From ATZT02 sp964655115 (GTDB lineage Bacteria; Actinomycetota; Actinomycetes; S36-B12; UBA5976), in NCBI GenBank assembly GCA_964655115.1, contig CAZZKM010000002.1, positions 1 to 64,000 on the forward strand: DNA of 64,000 nt, given 5' to 3'. Position numbers and translations under genes: made by a program. Positions 35,862-43,977 of the stretch are shown here, piece after piece (the first letter of the stretch is position 1; every line of letters starts with the position of its first letter). The notes under the pieces were generated by a model. It had not been told where the DNA came from. It worked only from the letters and a program-made list of their open reading frames with translations, and searched no databases.

Positions 35862-36580
35862 GGTCTTTCCTTTGTCCATGGCATTCTTTGTGCAGGTGGA
35901 GTTTCATTTCTTAAGTCAGCTAATTCTTTAGTAATTGCATCCATAATTCTTGAAGTGGCTTTTTTTAGTAATTCACCAGTTATTTCTTGATCATATAAAT
36001 CAGACAATTCAACTGGAGGTCCTGCTTTTACCATCATAGTTTTTCTAGGTAATAATTTTAATTTTTTTGAATATGGAGCTAAAACTAGTTGAGCTCCCCA
36101 ATGTGCAACTGGAATTACTGGAAGTTTTGTGGCAAGTGCAATTCGTGCCGCTCCAGTTTTTCCTTCCATAGGCCATAAATTTGGATCTCTGGTTAAAGTT
36201 CCTTCAGGACTTAGTACTACTGCTTCACCTTTTTCTACTGCTTTGATTGCACCTCTAACAGCAATTTTTGCATGTCTTGATTCTCTATAAACAGGAATTT
36301 GTCCTGCTAACCAAACAAGTTGTCCAATAACTGGAATCCTAAATATTCCAGATTTTGCTAAAAATTTTGGAGGTCTGTTGTTGTCCCACATAAATTGTGC
36401 AACCACAAATGGATCAAACCAAGAATTATGATTCATGGCAACAATAATTCCTGAATCTTGAGCTAAATTTTCAACACCGCGATAATCGCGTTTAGTAAAT
36501 AGAACTAAAAGTGGGCGAAGCACTCCAGCAATGAAACGATAAACAAAACCCAGTTTTGACTTACGAGTAACAAAAGCCAT
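35858..36580 (-). CDS. plsC: 1-acyl-sn-glycerol-3-phosphate acyltransferase
   Basis: 240 residues with the acyltransferase motifs NHNSWFDPFV (HX4D type), GQIPVYR and LSPEGTLTRD. It makes phosphatidic acid, one step from the gpsA product, and the two genes overlap by 4 bp. One N-terminal hydrophobic segment suggests membrane association. Confidence 0.93.
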   Translation of the reverse strand: MAFVTRKSKLGFVYRFIAGVLRPLLVLFTKRDYRGVENLAQDSGIIVAMNHNSWFDPFVVAQFMWDNNRPPKFLAKSGIFRIPVIGQLVWLAGQIPVYRESRHAKIAVRGAIKAVEKGEAVVLSPEGTLTRDPNLWPMEGKTGAARIALATKLPVIPVAHWGAQLVLAPYSKKLKLLPRKTMMVKAGPPVELSDLYDQEITGELLKKATSRIMDAITKELADLRNETPPAQRMPWTKERP

Positions 36581-36600
36581 AAAGAGTATCCAATCAGCAT

Positions 36601-36633
36601 GATGCCCGATAGCAGAATCTGCTACCGGGCATC
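36601..36633. repeat. long perfect hairpin between hup and plsC
   Basis: GATGCCCG and TAGCAG pair with CTGCTA and CGGGCATC around an AAT loop, one mismatch between the two arms. It has no run of T on either side, so it is not a standard intrinsic terminator. It may terminate or protect the hup mRNA, or bind a protein. Confidence 0.7.
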
Positions 36634-36653
36634 AACTCGCAAATGCTTATGTT

Positions 36654-37001
36654 TTAGCGCTTTTTCTTTCCTGCTGCTTTTACTTTCTTAGCAGTAGCTT
36701 TCTTTGCTTTTTTAGCAGCTCTTTTGCCACCCAAAACAATGTTTTTGAAATCTGCTGCTGGTCTAAATTTTGCAACTGTTTTTGCAGGAACTTTAACTGG
36801 AGCACCAGTCATTGGGTTTCTGGCAATACGTGCTGCACGAGTTTTCTTTTCCCAAATTCCAAATCCTGCGATTGAAACTTTTTCACCTGATGCAACTGCA
36901 TTGGTGATGGTATCGAAAAAGATGTCGACAAAATCAAGAGCTTGACGACGGTTTGCTTCAAAGTGTTGTTGCACTAAGTCTGCTAAATCTGGTTTCTTCA
37001 A
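36654..37001 (-). CDS. hup: HU-type nucleoid protein with Lys/Ala-rich tail
   Basis: About 115 residues: HU domain (LADLVQQHFEANRRQALDF, FGIWEKKTRAARIARNPMTG, FRPAADFKNIVLG) then a tail of Lys and Ala, as in mycobacterial HupB. I place the start at a TTG (37001) because AGAAAGG lies 8 bp upstream and the HU fold begins there; the in-frame ATG at 37085 would add 28 residues unlike the family. Transcribed after the leuD terminator, so it has its own promoter. Confidence 0.9.
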   Translation of the reverse strand: MKKPDLADLVQQHFEANRRQALDFVDIFFDTITNAVASGEKVSIAGFGIWEKKTRAARIARNPMTGAPVKVPAKTVAKFRPAADFKNIVLGGKRAAKKAKKATAKKVKAAGKKKR

Positions 37002-37029
37002 CTGGGGAACCTTTCTAAAGTTCTCTTTT

Positions 37030-37067
37030 GCCTTTAAAAAAGGCGTGTAATAAAAGTTTTTTATTAC
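37030..37067 (-). promoter_or_regulatory. hup 5' leader with two small hairpins
   Basis: Arms GCCTTT/AAAGGC at 37030-37044 and GTAATAAAA/TTTTATTAC at 37047-37067 lie between the upstream terminator and the hup start. They may affect hup mRNA stability or translation; no known motif. Confidence 0.35.
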
Positions 37068-37114
37068 GAAGTTAAAATTACGCAATGAAATAAGGGTTTT
37101 TCTTCCGACACGCC

Positions 37115-37137
37115 AAAAAATCCTTATAAAATAAGGA
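37115..37137 (-). terminator. intrinsic terminator after leuD
   Basis: On the minus strand a 7-bp hairpin (TCCTTAT/ATAAGGA, loop TTT) is followed by six T. It lies 60 bp after the leuD stop and separates leuCD from hup. Confidence 0.8.
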
Positions 37138-37197
37138 AAATTTTTTTAAAACCTTAAAAATAAAGGAATTTTGTGTAACTGGTGTGACTTAAGTTAA

Positions 37198-37785
37198 CTA
37201 CTGAGTAACAGGTTTAAAACTTGGTCTGGTTTTTTCAAATTCTGTAATTTTTGATTCATGTCTAAGAGTTAAACCAATATCGTCTAGGCCTTCCATAAGT
37301 CTCCAACGAACATAGTCATCAATTTGAAAATCTGCTTCGATATCTTTTGCTATAACTTTTCTTTTATCTAAATCAACAGTTATGGAAGTTTTAGGATCAC
37401 TTTCAACTAAAGCCCATAATTTTTCAATAACGTCTTGAGAAACAAGTGCGGTAACTAATCCTGCTTTTCCGGAATTTCCTCGAAAAATATCGGCAAATCT
37501 TGATGATAAAACTACTTTAAATCCATAATCCATCAACGCCCATACAGCGTGTTCTCTTGAGGAACCAGTTCCAAATTCAGGACCTGCAATAAGAATTGTT
37601 GCTTCTTTATATTCTGGTTTGTTTAAAACAAAATTTGGATCTTCACGCCAAGCTTTAAATAAGGCATCTTCAAATCCATGACGGGTAATTCTTTTTAAAT
37701 ATTCAGCAGGAATGATTTGGTCGGTATCAACATTGCTTCTTCTAAGTGGGGCTGCAAAACCTGAGTGTGAAATAAATTTATCCAT
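37198..37785 (-). CDS. leuD: 3-isopropylmalate dehydratase small subunit
   Basis: Swivel domain of the isopropylmalate isomerase; 195 residues. N-terminal SGFAAPLRRSNVDTDQIIPAEYL and the GSSREHAVWAL loop are diagnostic. It directly follows leuC with no spacer. Leucine synthesis, cytosol. Confidence 0.96.
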   Translation of the reverse strand: MDKFISHSGFAAPLRRSNVDTDQIIPAEYLKRITRHGFEDALFKAWREDPNFVLNKPEYKEATILIAGPEFGTGSSREHAVWALMDYGFKVVLSSRFADIFRGNSGKAGLVTALVSQDVIEKLWALVESDPKTSITVDLDKRKVIAKDIEADFQIDDYVRWRLMEGLDDIGLTLRHESKITEFEKTRPSFKPVTQ

Positions 37786-39183
37786 TTAAATGTCATCCGG
37801 AGTTGTGATTGAACCTTTAATTGCAGTGGCTGCTGCAACTAATGGTGAAACTAAATGGGTGCGCCCACCTGGACCTTGTCTTCCTTCAAAGTTTCTATTT
37901 GAAGTTGAAGCTGCTCTTTCACCTGGTTTTAATTTGTCAGGATTCATACCCAGACACATTGAACAACCAGCACTTCGCCAATCAGCACCTGCATCTTTAA
38001 ATATTTGAGGCAATCCTTCTTGTTCTGCTTGTATTGCAACTTTGGCACTTCCAGGAACTACCATCATTTTGACACTTGAAGCTACTTTTTTTCCTTTCAA
38101 AATTGCAGCTGCTGCTCTTAAATCTTCAATGCGACCATTTGTACATGAACCTAAGAAAACGGTGTCTACTTTTATATCTCTAATTTTTGTGCCCGCTTTT
38201 AAATCCATATATTCCAAAGCTCTTTGTGCTGCAGCTTTTTCTGTTGGATCATTAAATTGTTCAGGACTTGGCACTACATCATCAATTGATACACCTTGTC
38301 CAGGATTAGTTCCCCAGGTAACAAATGGTGTCAAAGTGGATGCATCAATAATTACTTCTGCGTCAAATTTTGCATCGTCATCAGTTTTTAAAGTTTTCCA
38401 ATATGAAACAGCTTTTTCCCAATCTGCACCTTTTGGTGCATGGGGACGATCTTTCATGTAAGCAAAAGTAGTTTCATCTGGTGCAATCATTCCTGCTCTT
38501 GCACCTGCTTCAATACTCATATTGCAAATCGTCATTCTTCCTTCCATGGATAAAGAACGAATTGCTTCACCGCGATATTCCAAAACATAACCTTGGCCAC
38601 CACCAGTGCTTATTTTTGCAATTACTGCCAAAATTATGTCTTTTGCAGTTGAACCTTTTGGCAATTGTCCATTAACAGTTATGGCCATTGTTTTAAATGG
38701 TTTTAAAGGCAAAGTTTGTGTGGCAAGAACATGTTCAACTTCACTTGTACCAATTCCAAAAGCAAGTGCACCAAATGCACCATGAGTTGAAGTGTGGGAA
38801 TCTCCACACACAATTGTCATTCCAGGTTGAGTTAATCCAATTTGTGGACCAACAACGTGCACAATTCCTTGTTCAACATTTCCTAGCGAAAAAATTCTTA
38901 ATCCAAATTCTTTAGCATTATTTCTTAATGCATCAACTTGTGCTCTAGAAACTAAATCTGCAATTGGTTTATCAATATCAATAGTTGGAACGTTGTGATC
39001 TTCTGTAAGAAGTGTTAAATCTGGACGTCTTACTTTTCTGCCTGATGCTCTTAAACCATCAAATGCTTGAGGCGAAGTTACTTCATGAACTAAATGTAAA
39101 TCTATAAATAATAAATCAGGTTCACCACTTGCTTGGTGCACAATATGTGCATCCCAAACTTTTTCTGCAAGTGTCTTTCCCAA
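37786..39183 (-). CDS. leuC: 3-isopropylmalate dehydratase large subunit
   Basis: Aconitase-family 4Fe-4S enzyme, 465 residues, with cluster cysteines in FLGSCTNGRIEDL and SAGCSMCLGMNPDKL, plus GDSHTSTHGAFG. It sits 45 bp downstream of tRNA-Glu on the same strand, with no terminator seen between them, so it may be cotranscribed with the tRNA. Confidence 0.96.
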   Translation of the reverse strand: MGKTLAEKVWDAHIVHQASGEPDLLFIDLHLVHEVTSPQAFDGLRASGRKVRRPDLTLLTEDHNVPTIDIDKPIADLVSRAQVDALRNNAKEFGLRIFSLGNVEQGIVHVVGPQIGLTQPGMTIVCGDSHTSTHGAFGALAFGIGTSEVEHVLATQTLPLKPFKTMAITVNGQLPKGSTAKDIILAVIAKISTGGGQGYVLEYRGEAIRSLSMEGRMTICNMSIEAGARAGMIAPDETTFAYMKDRPHAPKGADWEKAVSYWKTLKTDDDAKFDAEVIIDASTLTPFVTWGTNPGQGVSIDDVVPSPEQFNDPTEKAAAQRALEYMDLKAGTKIRDIKVDTVFLGSCTNGRIEDLRAAAAILKGKKVASSVKMMVVPGSAKVAIQAEQEGLPQIFKDAGADWRSAGCSMCLGMNPDKLKPGERAASTSNRNFEGRQGPGGRTHLVSPLVAAATAIKGSITTPDDI

Positions 39184-39231
39184 TTTATTTACTCCTTTAA
39201 TTAGTAAATGAAATCTTTTTTGGCCCTTTGG

Positions 39232-39304
39232 TAGCCCCGACGGGATTTGAACCCGCGTTACCGCCTTGAGAGGGCAGCGTGCTAGGCCGCTGCACTACGG
39301 GGCC
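39232..39304 (-). tRNA. tRNA-Glu (anticodon CTC)
   Basis: A 73-nt cloverleaf with 7-bp acceptor (G1-U72 wobble), GCAC/GTGC D stem, CTGCC/GGCGG anticodon stem with loop CTCTCAA, and T loop TTCGAAT. CCA seems encoded (39231-39229). It lies between lldD and leuC. Confidence 0.95.
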
Positions 39305-39359
39305 AAAGATTTTCATTGCCTTAAAAAAATCTTAACAGCGAAAAGAAATATGGAAAATT

Positions 39360-40580
39360 TTAGTTACGAATTCTCACACGATCTGGTGTAAGTTCTTCTA
39401 ACTTTGTGATTCCTAAGAGTCTCATCGACATTTCAATTTCTGACTTAAGCAATTGGACAACTCTTTCTACGCCCAATTCTCCCCCAGCCATAAGTCCATA
39501 AAGATAAGCTCTTCCAACTAAAACTGCATTTGCACCCAATCCAATTGCGGCCAAAATATCTGTGCCAGACATAACTCCACCATCAATTAAAACAGTCATA
39601 TCTTTTCCAACTGCTTTTCTAACTTCAGGAAGTAGCTCTAATGGCACAGGTGCTTTATCCATTTGTCTTCCGCCATGTGTGGAAAGAATAATTCCATCAA
39701 CTCCTGCATTTTTTAACATCACTGCATCTTCAACTGATTGCACACCTTTAATTAATAATTTTCCATTCCAAATAGTTTTTAGCCATTTAATGTCTTCTAA
39801 AGTAATTGAGGGATCAAAAATTTTGGATAATAAATCAGCAACAGTTCCACCACTATCGTTCATATCAAGTGAAGCAAAAACTAAAGGTTCAGTGGTTAAT
39901 AAGTTTCCCCACCATTTTGGATATTTAGCCATATCGAGCAAGGTTTTTAAAGTAAGTTTTGGAGGAATGGTTAAACCATTTTTAACATCTCGATATCTAA
40001 CTCCACCAACTACTGTGTCAACTGTTAATACAATTGCTTCGAAACCTGAATTCATTACCCGTGCAACTAACTTTTCATTAGGTTCTCTTTCACGTCTTAC
40101 ATATAACTGATACCAACGTCTAACATCTGGCACTTCTTTAGCTAAATCTTCAGGAGATGTTGTTCCTAAAGTTGATAAACCGTACAAAATTCCATATTTT
40201 TTAGCAACTCTTGCAACTGCAGGTTCACCTTCATAACCCATCATTCTGGTGAAACCAGTTGCAGCAAAAGCAAAAGGAAGTGAATTTTTTTGACCTAAAA
40301 TGTCAACGGAAGTATCAACGTTTGTGACATCCCTTAAAACTCGGGGAGAAAATTCAACTTTAGAAAATACTTCTCTTGCTCTATTTAGACTTGCTTCTGA
40401 ACCAGAAGCACCATCGGTGTAATCAAATACTGATCTAGGAGTTCTTTTAGAAGCTTGCTCTCTTAAATCCCATAAATTTGTAGCTTTTGAAAGTCTTACT
40501 TGTTTTCTATTTAAGTTTGGCCATCGAAATCCTATTAAAGAAATTACCTCTTTAGGTCTAGGAAATCTGCGCTTAACCAT
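39360..40580 (-). CDS. lldD: FMN-dependent alpha-hydroxy-acid oxidase (L-lactate dehydrogenase type)
   Basis: 406 residues, TIM barrel. Catalytic and FMN residues visible: RYQLYVRRER-like strand near 155 (WYQLYVRRE), LIKGV, THGGRQMDKAP with the active-site His and Arg, IDGGVMSGTDI and LVGRAYLYGL. The usual SNHGGR is here STHGGR, a conservative change. It oxidises lactate or a related hydroxy acid to the keto acid. An AAAGAGG site precedes the ATG. It is flanked by two tRNA genes on the same strand and has its own palindromic upstream site. Confidence 0.9.
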   Translation of the reverse strand: MVKRRFPRPKEVISLIGFRWPNLNRKQVRLSKATNLWDLREQASKRTPRSVFDYTDGASGSEASLNRAREVFSKVEFSPRVLRDVTNVDTSVDILGQKNSLPFAFAATGFTRMMGYEGEPAVARVAKKYGILYGLSTLGTTSPEDLAKEVPDVRRWYQLYVRREREPNEKLVARVMNSGFEAIVLTVDTVVGGVRYRDVKNGLTIPPKLTLKTLLDMAKYPKWWGNLLTTEPLVFASLDMNDSGGTVADLLSKIFDPSITLEDIKWLKTIWNGKLLIKGVQSVEDAVMLKNAGVDGIILSTHGGRQMDKAPVPLELLPEVRKAVGKDMTVLIDGGVMSGTDILAAIGLGANAVLVGRAYLYGLMAGGELGVERVVQLLKSEIEMSMRLLGITKLEELTPDRVRIRN

Positions 40581-40620
40581 TTAGTTCCTCTTTAATTGTT
40601 AATCAAAAATTACTACATAC

Positions 40621-40632
40621 TTGTATACAAGT
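40621..40632. promoter_or_regulatory. perfect palindrome CTTGTATACAAG upstream of lldD
   Basis: A perfect 12-bp palindrome 40 bp before the lldD start. The TTGTATACAA core resembles operators of FadR-type GntR regulators, which often control lactate oxidation genes. No GntR gene is in the window, so the link is inference. Confidence 0.5.
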
Positions 40633-40655
40633 AAGAGGTGGCGTTTACTTTTTGC

Positions 40656-40726
40656 TGGGGTACTAGGACTCGAACCTAGACAAGCGGATCCAGAAACCGC
40701 TGGGCTGCCAATTACCCCATACCCCA
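40656..40726 (-). tRNA. tRNA-Gln (anticodon CTG)
   Basis: A 71-nt tRNA starting TGGGGTATGGGG; the anticodon loop is TTCTGGA, and T loop TTCGAGT. The pair closing the anticodon stem is T-T, a mismatch. No CCA is encoded. It lies 13 bp after gltX on the same strand. Confidence 0.92.
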
Positions 40727-40738
40727 CTGGCATTTAAA

Positions 40739-42217
40739 TTATTTTTTAATCTGCTGTCGAATTCTTGAAAGAACTTTTTCTTTACCTAAAAGCTCCATTG
40801 ATTCAAATAACGGTGGGGATACTTTTCTGCCAGTTACAGCAACTCGAATTGCAGTAAATGCAACTCGTGGTTTTAGGCCCATTTGTTGCACAATTACTTT
40901 GTTAAATTCATCATGTAATTTTTCAGTTTTAAATTCATCAATTGCTTCGATTATTTTTATGGCTTCTTCTAAAACTGGTAAGTTTTCATGAGTTAGTGAA
41001 CTTTGTGCATCTTCATGATTTACTTTAAAGTCTTTTTCTTCTACTAGTAAAAAGCTAAGCATGCCTTGGGCTTGGGATAGTTTTTCTAATCTTTCCTGTA
41101 CTAGTGGCGTGGCTTTTAAAATCATGTCAATTTGAGAATTTGTTGGAGAATCCATAAAGAATTTTTCTGAAATTAGTTGATTGGTAATTCTTTGAGCCAA
41201 TTCTTCTGTGCTTAATTTTCTAATCCAGTCCGCATTAATTGCAGTGCACTTCTTAATATCAAATCTTGCAGGATTTGCACTAACTCTTTTTATATCAAAA
41301 TTGTCTGCCATTTCTTGCATCGAGAAAAATTCAATGTCATCACCAAATGACCAACCAAGAAGAGCTAAATAGTTGAGTAATCCTTCGGGTAAAAATCCTT
41401 CTTTTCGATACATTAAAAGACTTGATTCAGGATCTCTTTTTGAAAGTTTTTTATTGCCTTCACCCATTACATAAGGTAAATGTCCAAAAACTGGAGTAAT
41501 TCCTGTGCCAACTCCAATTTGTTTAAAAGCTTCATAAAGAGCAATTTGTCTTGGAGTTGAAGATAACAAATCTTCTCCTCTTAAGACATGCGTTATTTGC
41601 ATCAAAGCATCATCTGAAGGATTTACCAAAGTGTAAAGCGGATCACCATTTGCTCTTACTAAAACATAATCTGGAATATGTTCTGGATCAAAACTTAATT
41701 CGCCTCTAACTAAGTCATTCCAGATAATAGTTTTATCCGGCATTCTAAATCTTAAAACTGGAGATCTGCCTTTATTTTCAAAATTAATAACTTGTTCACC
41801 AGTTAAATTTCTACAATGCCCGTCATAGCCTGGAGTTTGACCTTTTTCTTTTTGGGCTTTTCTTCTTTCTTCAACTTCTTCTTGGGAACAATAACAATGA
41901 TAAGCAAATTTATTTTCTAATAATTTTTTAGCAATATCTGCATAAATTTCTAATCTTTCACTTTGTCGATACGGTCCAAAAGCACCACCAATCACTGGTC
42001 CTTCATCCCAATTAAGTCCAAGCCAATTCAAAGAATCTATAAGTGCGTTATAGGACTCTTCACTATCTCTTGCAGCATCGGTGTCTTCAATTCGAAAAAC
42101 AAAAGTTCCTTTGTTGTGTCTTGCAAATGCCCAATTAAATAAAGCAGTTCGAATCATTCCCACATGTGGATCTCCAGTTGGAGAAGGACAAAATCTAACG
42201 CGAATGTTATTTGACAT
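40739..42217 (-). CDS. gltX: glutamyl-tRNA synthetase
   Basis: Class I synthetase, 492 residues. HIGH-like motif PSPTGDPHVGMIRTALFNW and KMSKS-like KLSKRDPESS are intact. With gatCAB present and no glnS seen here, it is probably non-discriminating and also charges tRNA-Gln with Glu. It overlaps the cimA 3' end by 11 bp and is followed by the tRNA-Gln gene. Confidence 0.95.
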   Translation of the reverse strand: MSNNIRVRFCPSPTGDPHVGMIRTALFNWAFARHNKGTFVFRIEDTDAARDSEESYNALIDSLNWLGLNWDEGPVIGGAFGPYRQSERLEIYADIAKKLLENKFAYHCYCSQEEVEERRKAQKEKGQTPGYDGHCRNLTGEQVINFENKGRSPVLRFRMPDKTIIWNDLVRGELSFDPEHIPDYVLVRANGDPLYTLVNPSDDALMQITHVLRGEDLLSSTPRQIALYEAFKQIGVGTGITPVFGHLPYVMGEGNKKLSKRDPESSLLMYRKEGFLPEGLLNYLALLGWSFGDDIEFFSMQEMADNFDIKRVSANPARFDIKKCTAINADWIRKLSTEELAQRITNQLISEKFFMDSPTNSQIDMILKATPLVQERLEKLSQAQGMLSFLLVEEKDFKVNHEDAQSSLTHENLPVLEEAIKIIEAIDEFKTEKLHDEFNKVIVQQMGLKPRVAFTAIRVAVTGRKVSPPLFESMELLGKEKVLSRIRQQIKK

Positions 42218-43805
42218 GAGACTTTAATAATCCATAAGTGACTGCATCAGAAATTGCATTCCATGAAGCAGCAATAACATTTTCATGCACGCCAACTGTG
42301 TCCCATTGATTATTTCCATCACTGGTTTCAATGAGCACTCTGGTTACTGCCCCTGTTCCTTTAACTCCTTCAAGGATACGAACTTTATAATCGATTAATT
42401 CTAAATTTCCAATTTCTGGATAGATTTTTTCCAAAGCCGCTCTTAATGCTTTATCTAAAGCGTTAACTGGACCATTACCTTCGGAAGTTTGTAAAATTCT
42501 TTGCCCATTTGCCACAACTTTTACAGTTGCATCAGTAGCTACTTTTCCATCTTGAGCTTGTTCAACTGTTACTTTCCAAGATTCAACGGTGAAGTATTTG
42601 GAGGTGTTTTCTCCTAATTCATCTCTTAAAAGTAATTCAAATGATGCATCTGCTGCTTCAAATGTGTAGCCACGTGATTCCATGTCTTTAACTTTTTCGA
42701 CCACGTTGGTTAAAACTTCCTTGTTACCAGATAAATCAATTCCTATTTCTTTTCCTTTTAATTCAATAGAAGCTCTGCCTGCCATATCAGAAACTAAAGT
42801 TCTCATGTCATTTCCAACTAAATTTGGATCAATATGTTGATAAAGCATTGGATCAATTTTCACAGCACTTGCATGTAGTCCTGCTTTATGAGCAAATGCT
42901 GAAAAACCAACATATGGTTGATGTTGATTAGGATTGATATTTGTAATTTCACTTACCGCGTGAGCAATTCTAGTCATTTCTTTAATAGCATCACTAGGAA
43001 CAACAACTTTTCCTTTTTTTAATTGCAAATTTGCAACGACACTAAATAAATTTGCATTTCCACTTCTTTCTCCATAACCATTTGCAGTTCCTTGAACATG
43101 TGTTGCTCCAGCATCAACTGCTGACAAAGTATTTGCCACAGCACAATTGGTGTCATCGTGGCAATGAATTCCAATACGAGCATTTGTTGCATTTAAAACA
43201 TCATGTACGACTTGACCTAATTGATCAGGTAGCATTCCACCGTTTGTGTCACACAAAGCGACAAGTTCTGCACCTGCTTGCATTGCAGTTTTAACAACTT
43301 CCAATGCGTAATTTTTGTTGCTATGGTATCCATCAAAAAAATGTTCTGCGTCAAGAAAAACAGTTCTACCTTCTGAAACTAAATATGAAATGGTGTCTTG
43401 AATCATATTTAAGTTTTCATCCAATGTTGTTTTCAAAGCAAGTTCAACGTGTCGATCAAAAGATTTTGCAACTAAGGTAATGACTTTGGCATTTGAATCA
43501 AGTAATGCTCTTACTAATTGATCATCTTGAGCTTTGACATTAGGTCTTCTCGTGCTACCAAAAGCTGCTAACGTGGCATTTTTTAGTTTTAATTCAGTTT
43601 GAGCTTTAGCAAAAAATTCTGTGTCTTTAGGATTTGCTCCAGGCCAACCACCTTCAATAAAACCGACACCTAAAGAATCTAAATGTTTTGCAATATTTAG
43701 TTTGTCTTGCACAGAAAGATTTAATCCCTCTTGTTGAGCACCATCTCTTAAAGTTGTGTCATAAATATGAAATGCAGCAGGATTAAGTGAATTATCTTTA
43801 CTCAT
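42207..43805 (-). CDS. cimA: citramalate synthase
   Basis: Condenses pyruvate and acetyl-CoA to (R)-citramalate, a threonine-independent entry to isoleucine. 532 residues: HMGL-type TIM barrel (YDTTLRDGAQQEGLNL; GIHCHDDTNCAVANTL; GTANGYGERSGNANL), then the LeuA-type regulatory domain. I start at MSKDN (43805), with AGAAAGGA 8 bp upstream; the longer frame runs through a terminator. A leader with Ile-Ile-Ile codons upstream supports the isoleucine role over homocitrate or other condensations. It overlaps gltX by 11 bp. Confidence 0.92.
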   Translation of the reverse strand: MSKDNSLNPAAFHIYDTTLRDGAQQEGLNLSVQDKLNIAKHLDSLGVGFIEGGWPGANPKDTEFFAKAQTELKLKNATLAAFGSTRRPNVKAQDDQLVRALLDSNAKVITLVAKSFDRHVELALKTTLDENLNMIQDTISYLVSEGRTVFLDAEHFFDGYHSNKNYALEVVKTAMQAGAELVALCDTNGGMLPDQLGQVVHDVLNATNARIGIHCHDDTNCAVANTLSAVDAGATHVQGTANGYGERSGNANLFSVVANLQLKKGKVVVPSDAIKEMTRIAHAVSEITNINPNQHQPYVGFSAFAHKAGLHASAVKIDPMLYQHIDPNLVGNDMRTLVSDMAGRASIELKGKEIGIDLSGNKEVLTNVVEKVKDMESRGYTFEAADASFELLLRDELGENTSKYFTVESWKVTVEQAQDGKVATDATVKVVANGQRILQTSEGNGPVNALDKALRAALEKIYPEIGNLELIDYKVRILEGVKGTGAVTRVLIETSDGNNQWDTVGVHENVIAASWNAISDAVTYGLLKSHVK

Positions 43806-43827
43806 AAATAAATCCTTTCTGCCAAAC

Positions 43828-43857
43828 AAAAAACCCCTCGCAGTTTTGCGCGAAGGG
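43828..43857 (-). terminator. attenuator terminator before cimA
   Basis: Minus-strand hairpin CCCTTCGC/GCGAGGGG (8 bp, one G-U pair) followed by six T, ending 22 bp before the cimA start. It does not follow a gene end; it belongs to the leader with the Ile codons. Confidence 0.8.
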
Positions 43858-43901
43858 CTGGCACACATTCGTGGGGCATCTGGCCCGCACAACTTGTGCG
43901 C

Positions 43902-43928
43902 TTATCTAATAATGATCTGGTATGTCAT
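43902..43928 (-). CDS. leader peptide of the cimA attenuator (Ile codons)
   Basis: A nine-codon ORF, MTYQIIIR then TAA, with ATC-ATT-ATT at codons 5-7. It is followed at once by a 7-bp palindrome CGCACAA/TTGTGCG (43886-43900), then GGGC/GCCC arms (43874-43886) and the terminator. Stalling at Ile codons under isoleucine shortage would block the first palindrome and prevent termination; that mechanism is inferred from the layout. No clear ribosome-binding site precedes it. Confidence 0.65.
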   Translation of the reverse strand: MTYQIIIR

Positions 43929-43977
43929 TGGTTCTAAGTTTGCCTCATCCTCTAACTTAAGATTAAATCTGGGGGTC

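Noticed and set aside
37002..37085. N-terminal extension of HU as coding
   Set aside because: Residues do not resemble HU and a good ribosome-binding site favours the TTG at 37001.
39184..40738. Mobile island around lldD
   Set aside because: No integrase, transposase or duplicated tRNA end is visible; kept only as a synteny question.
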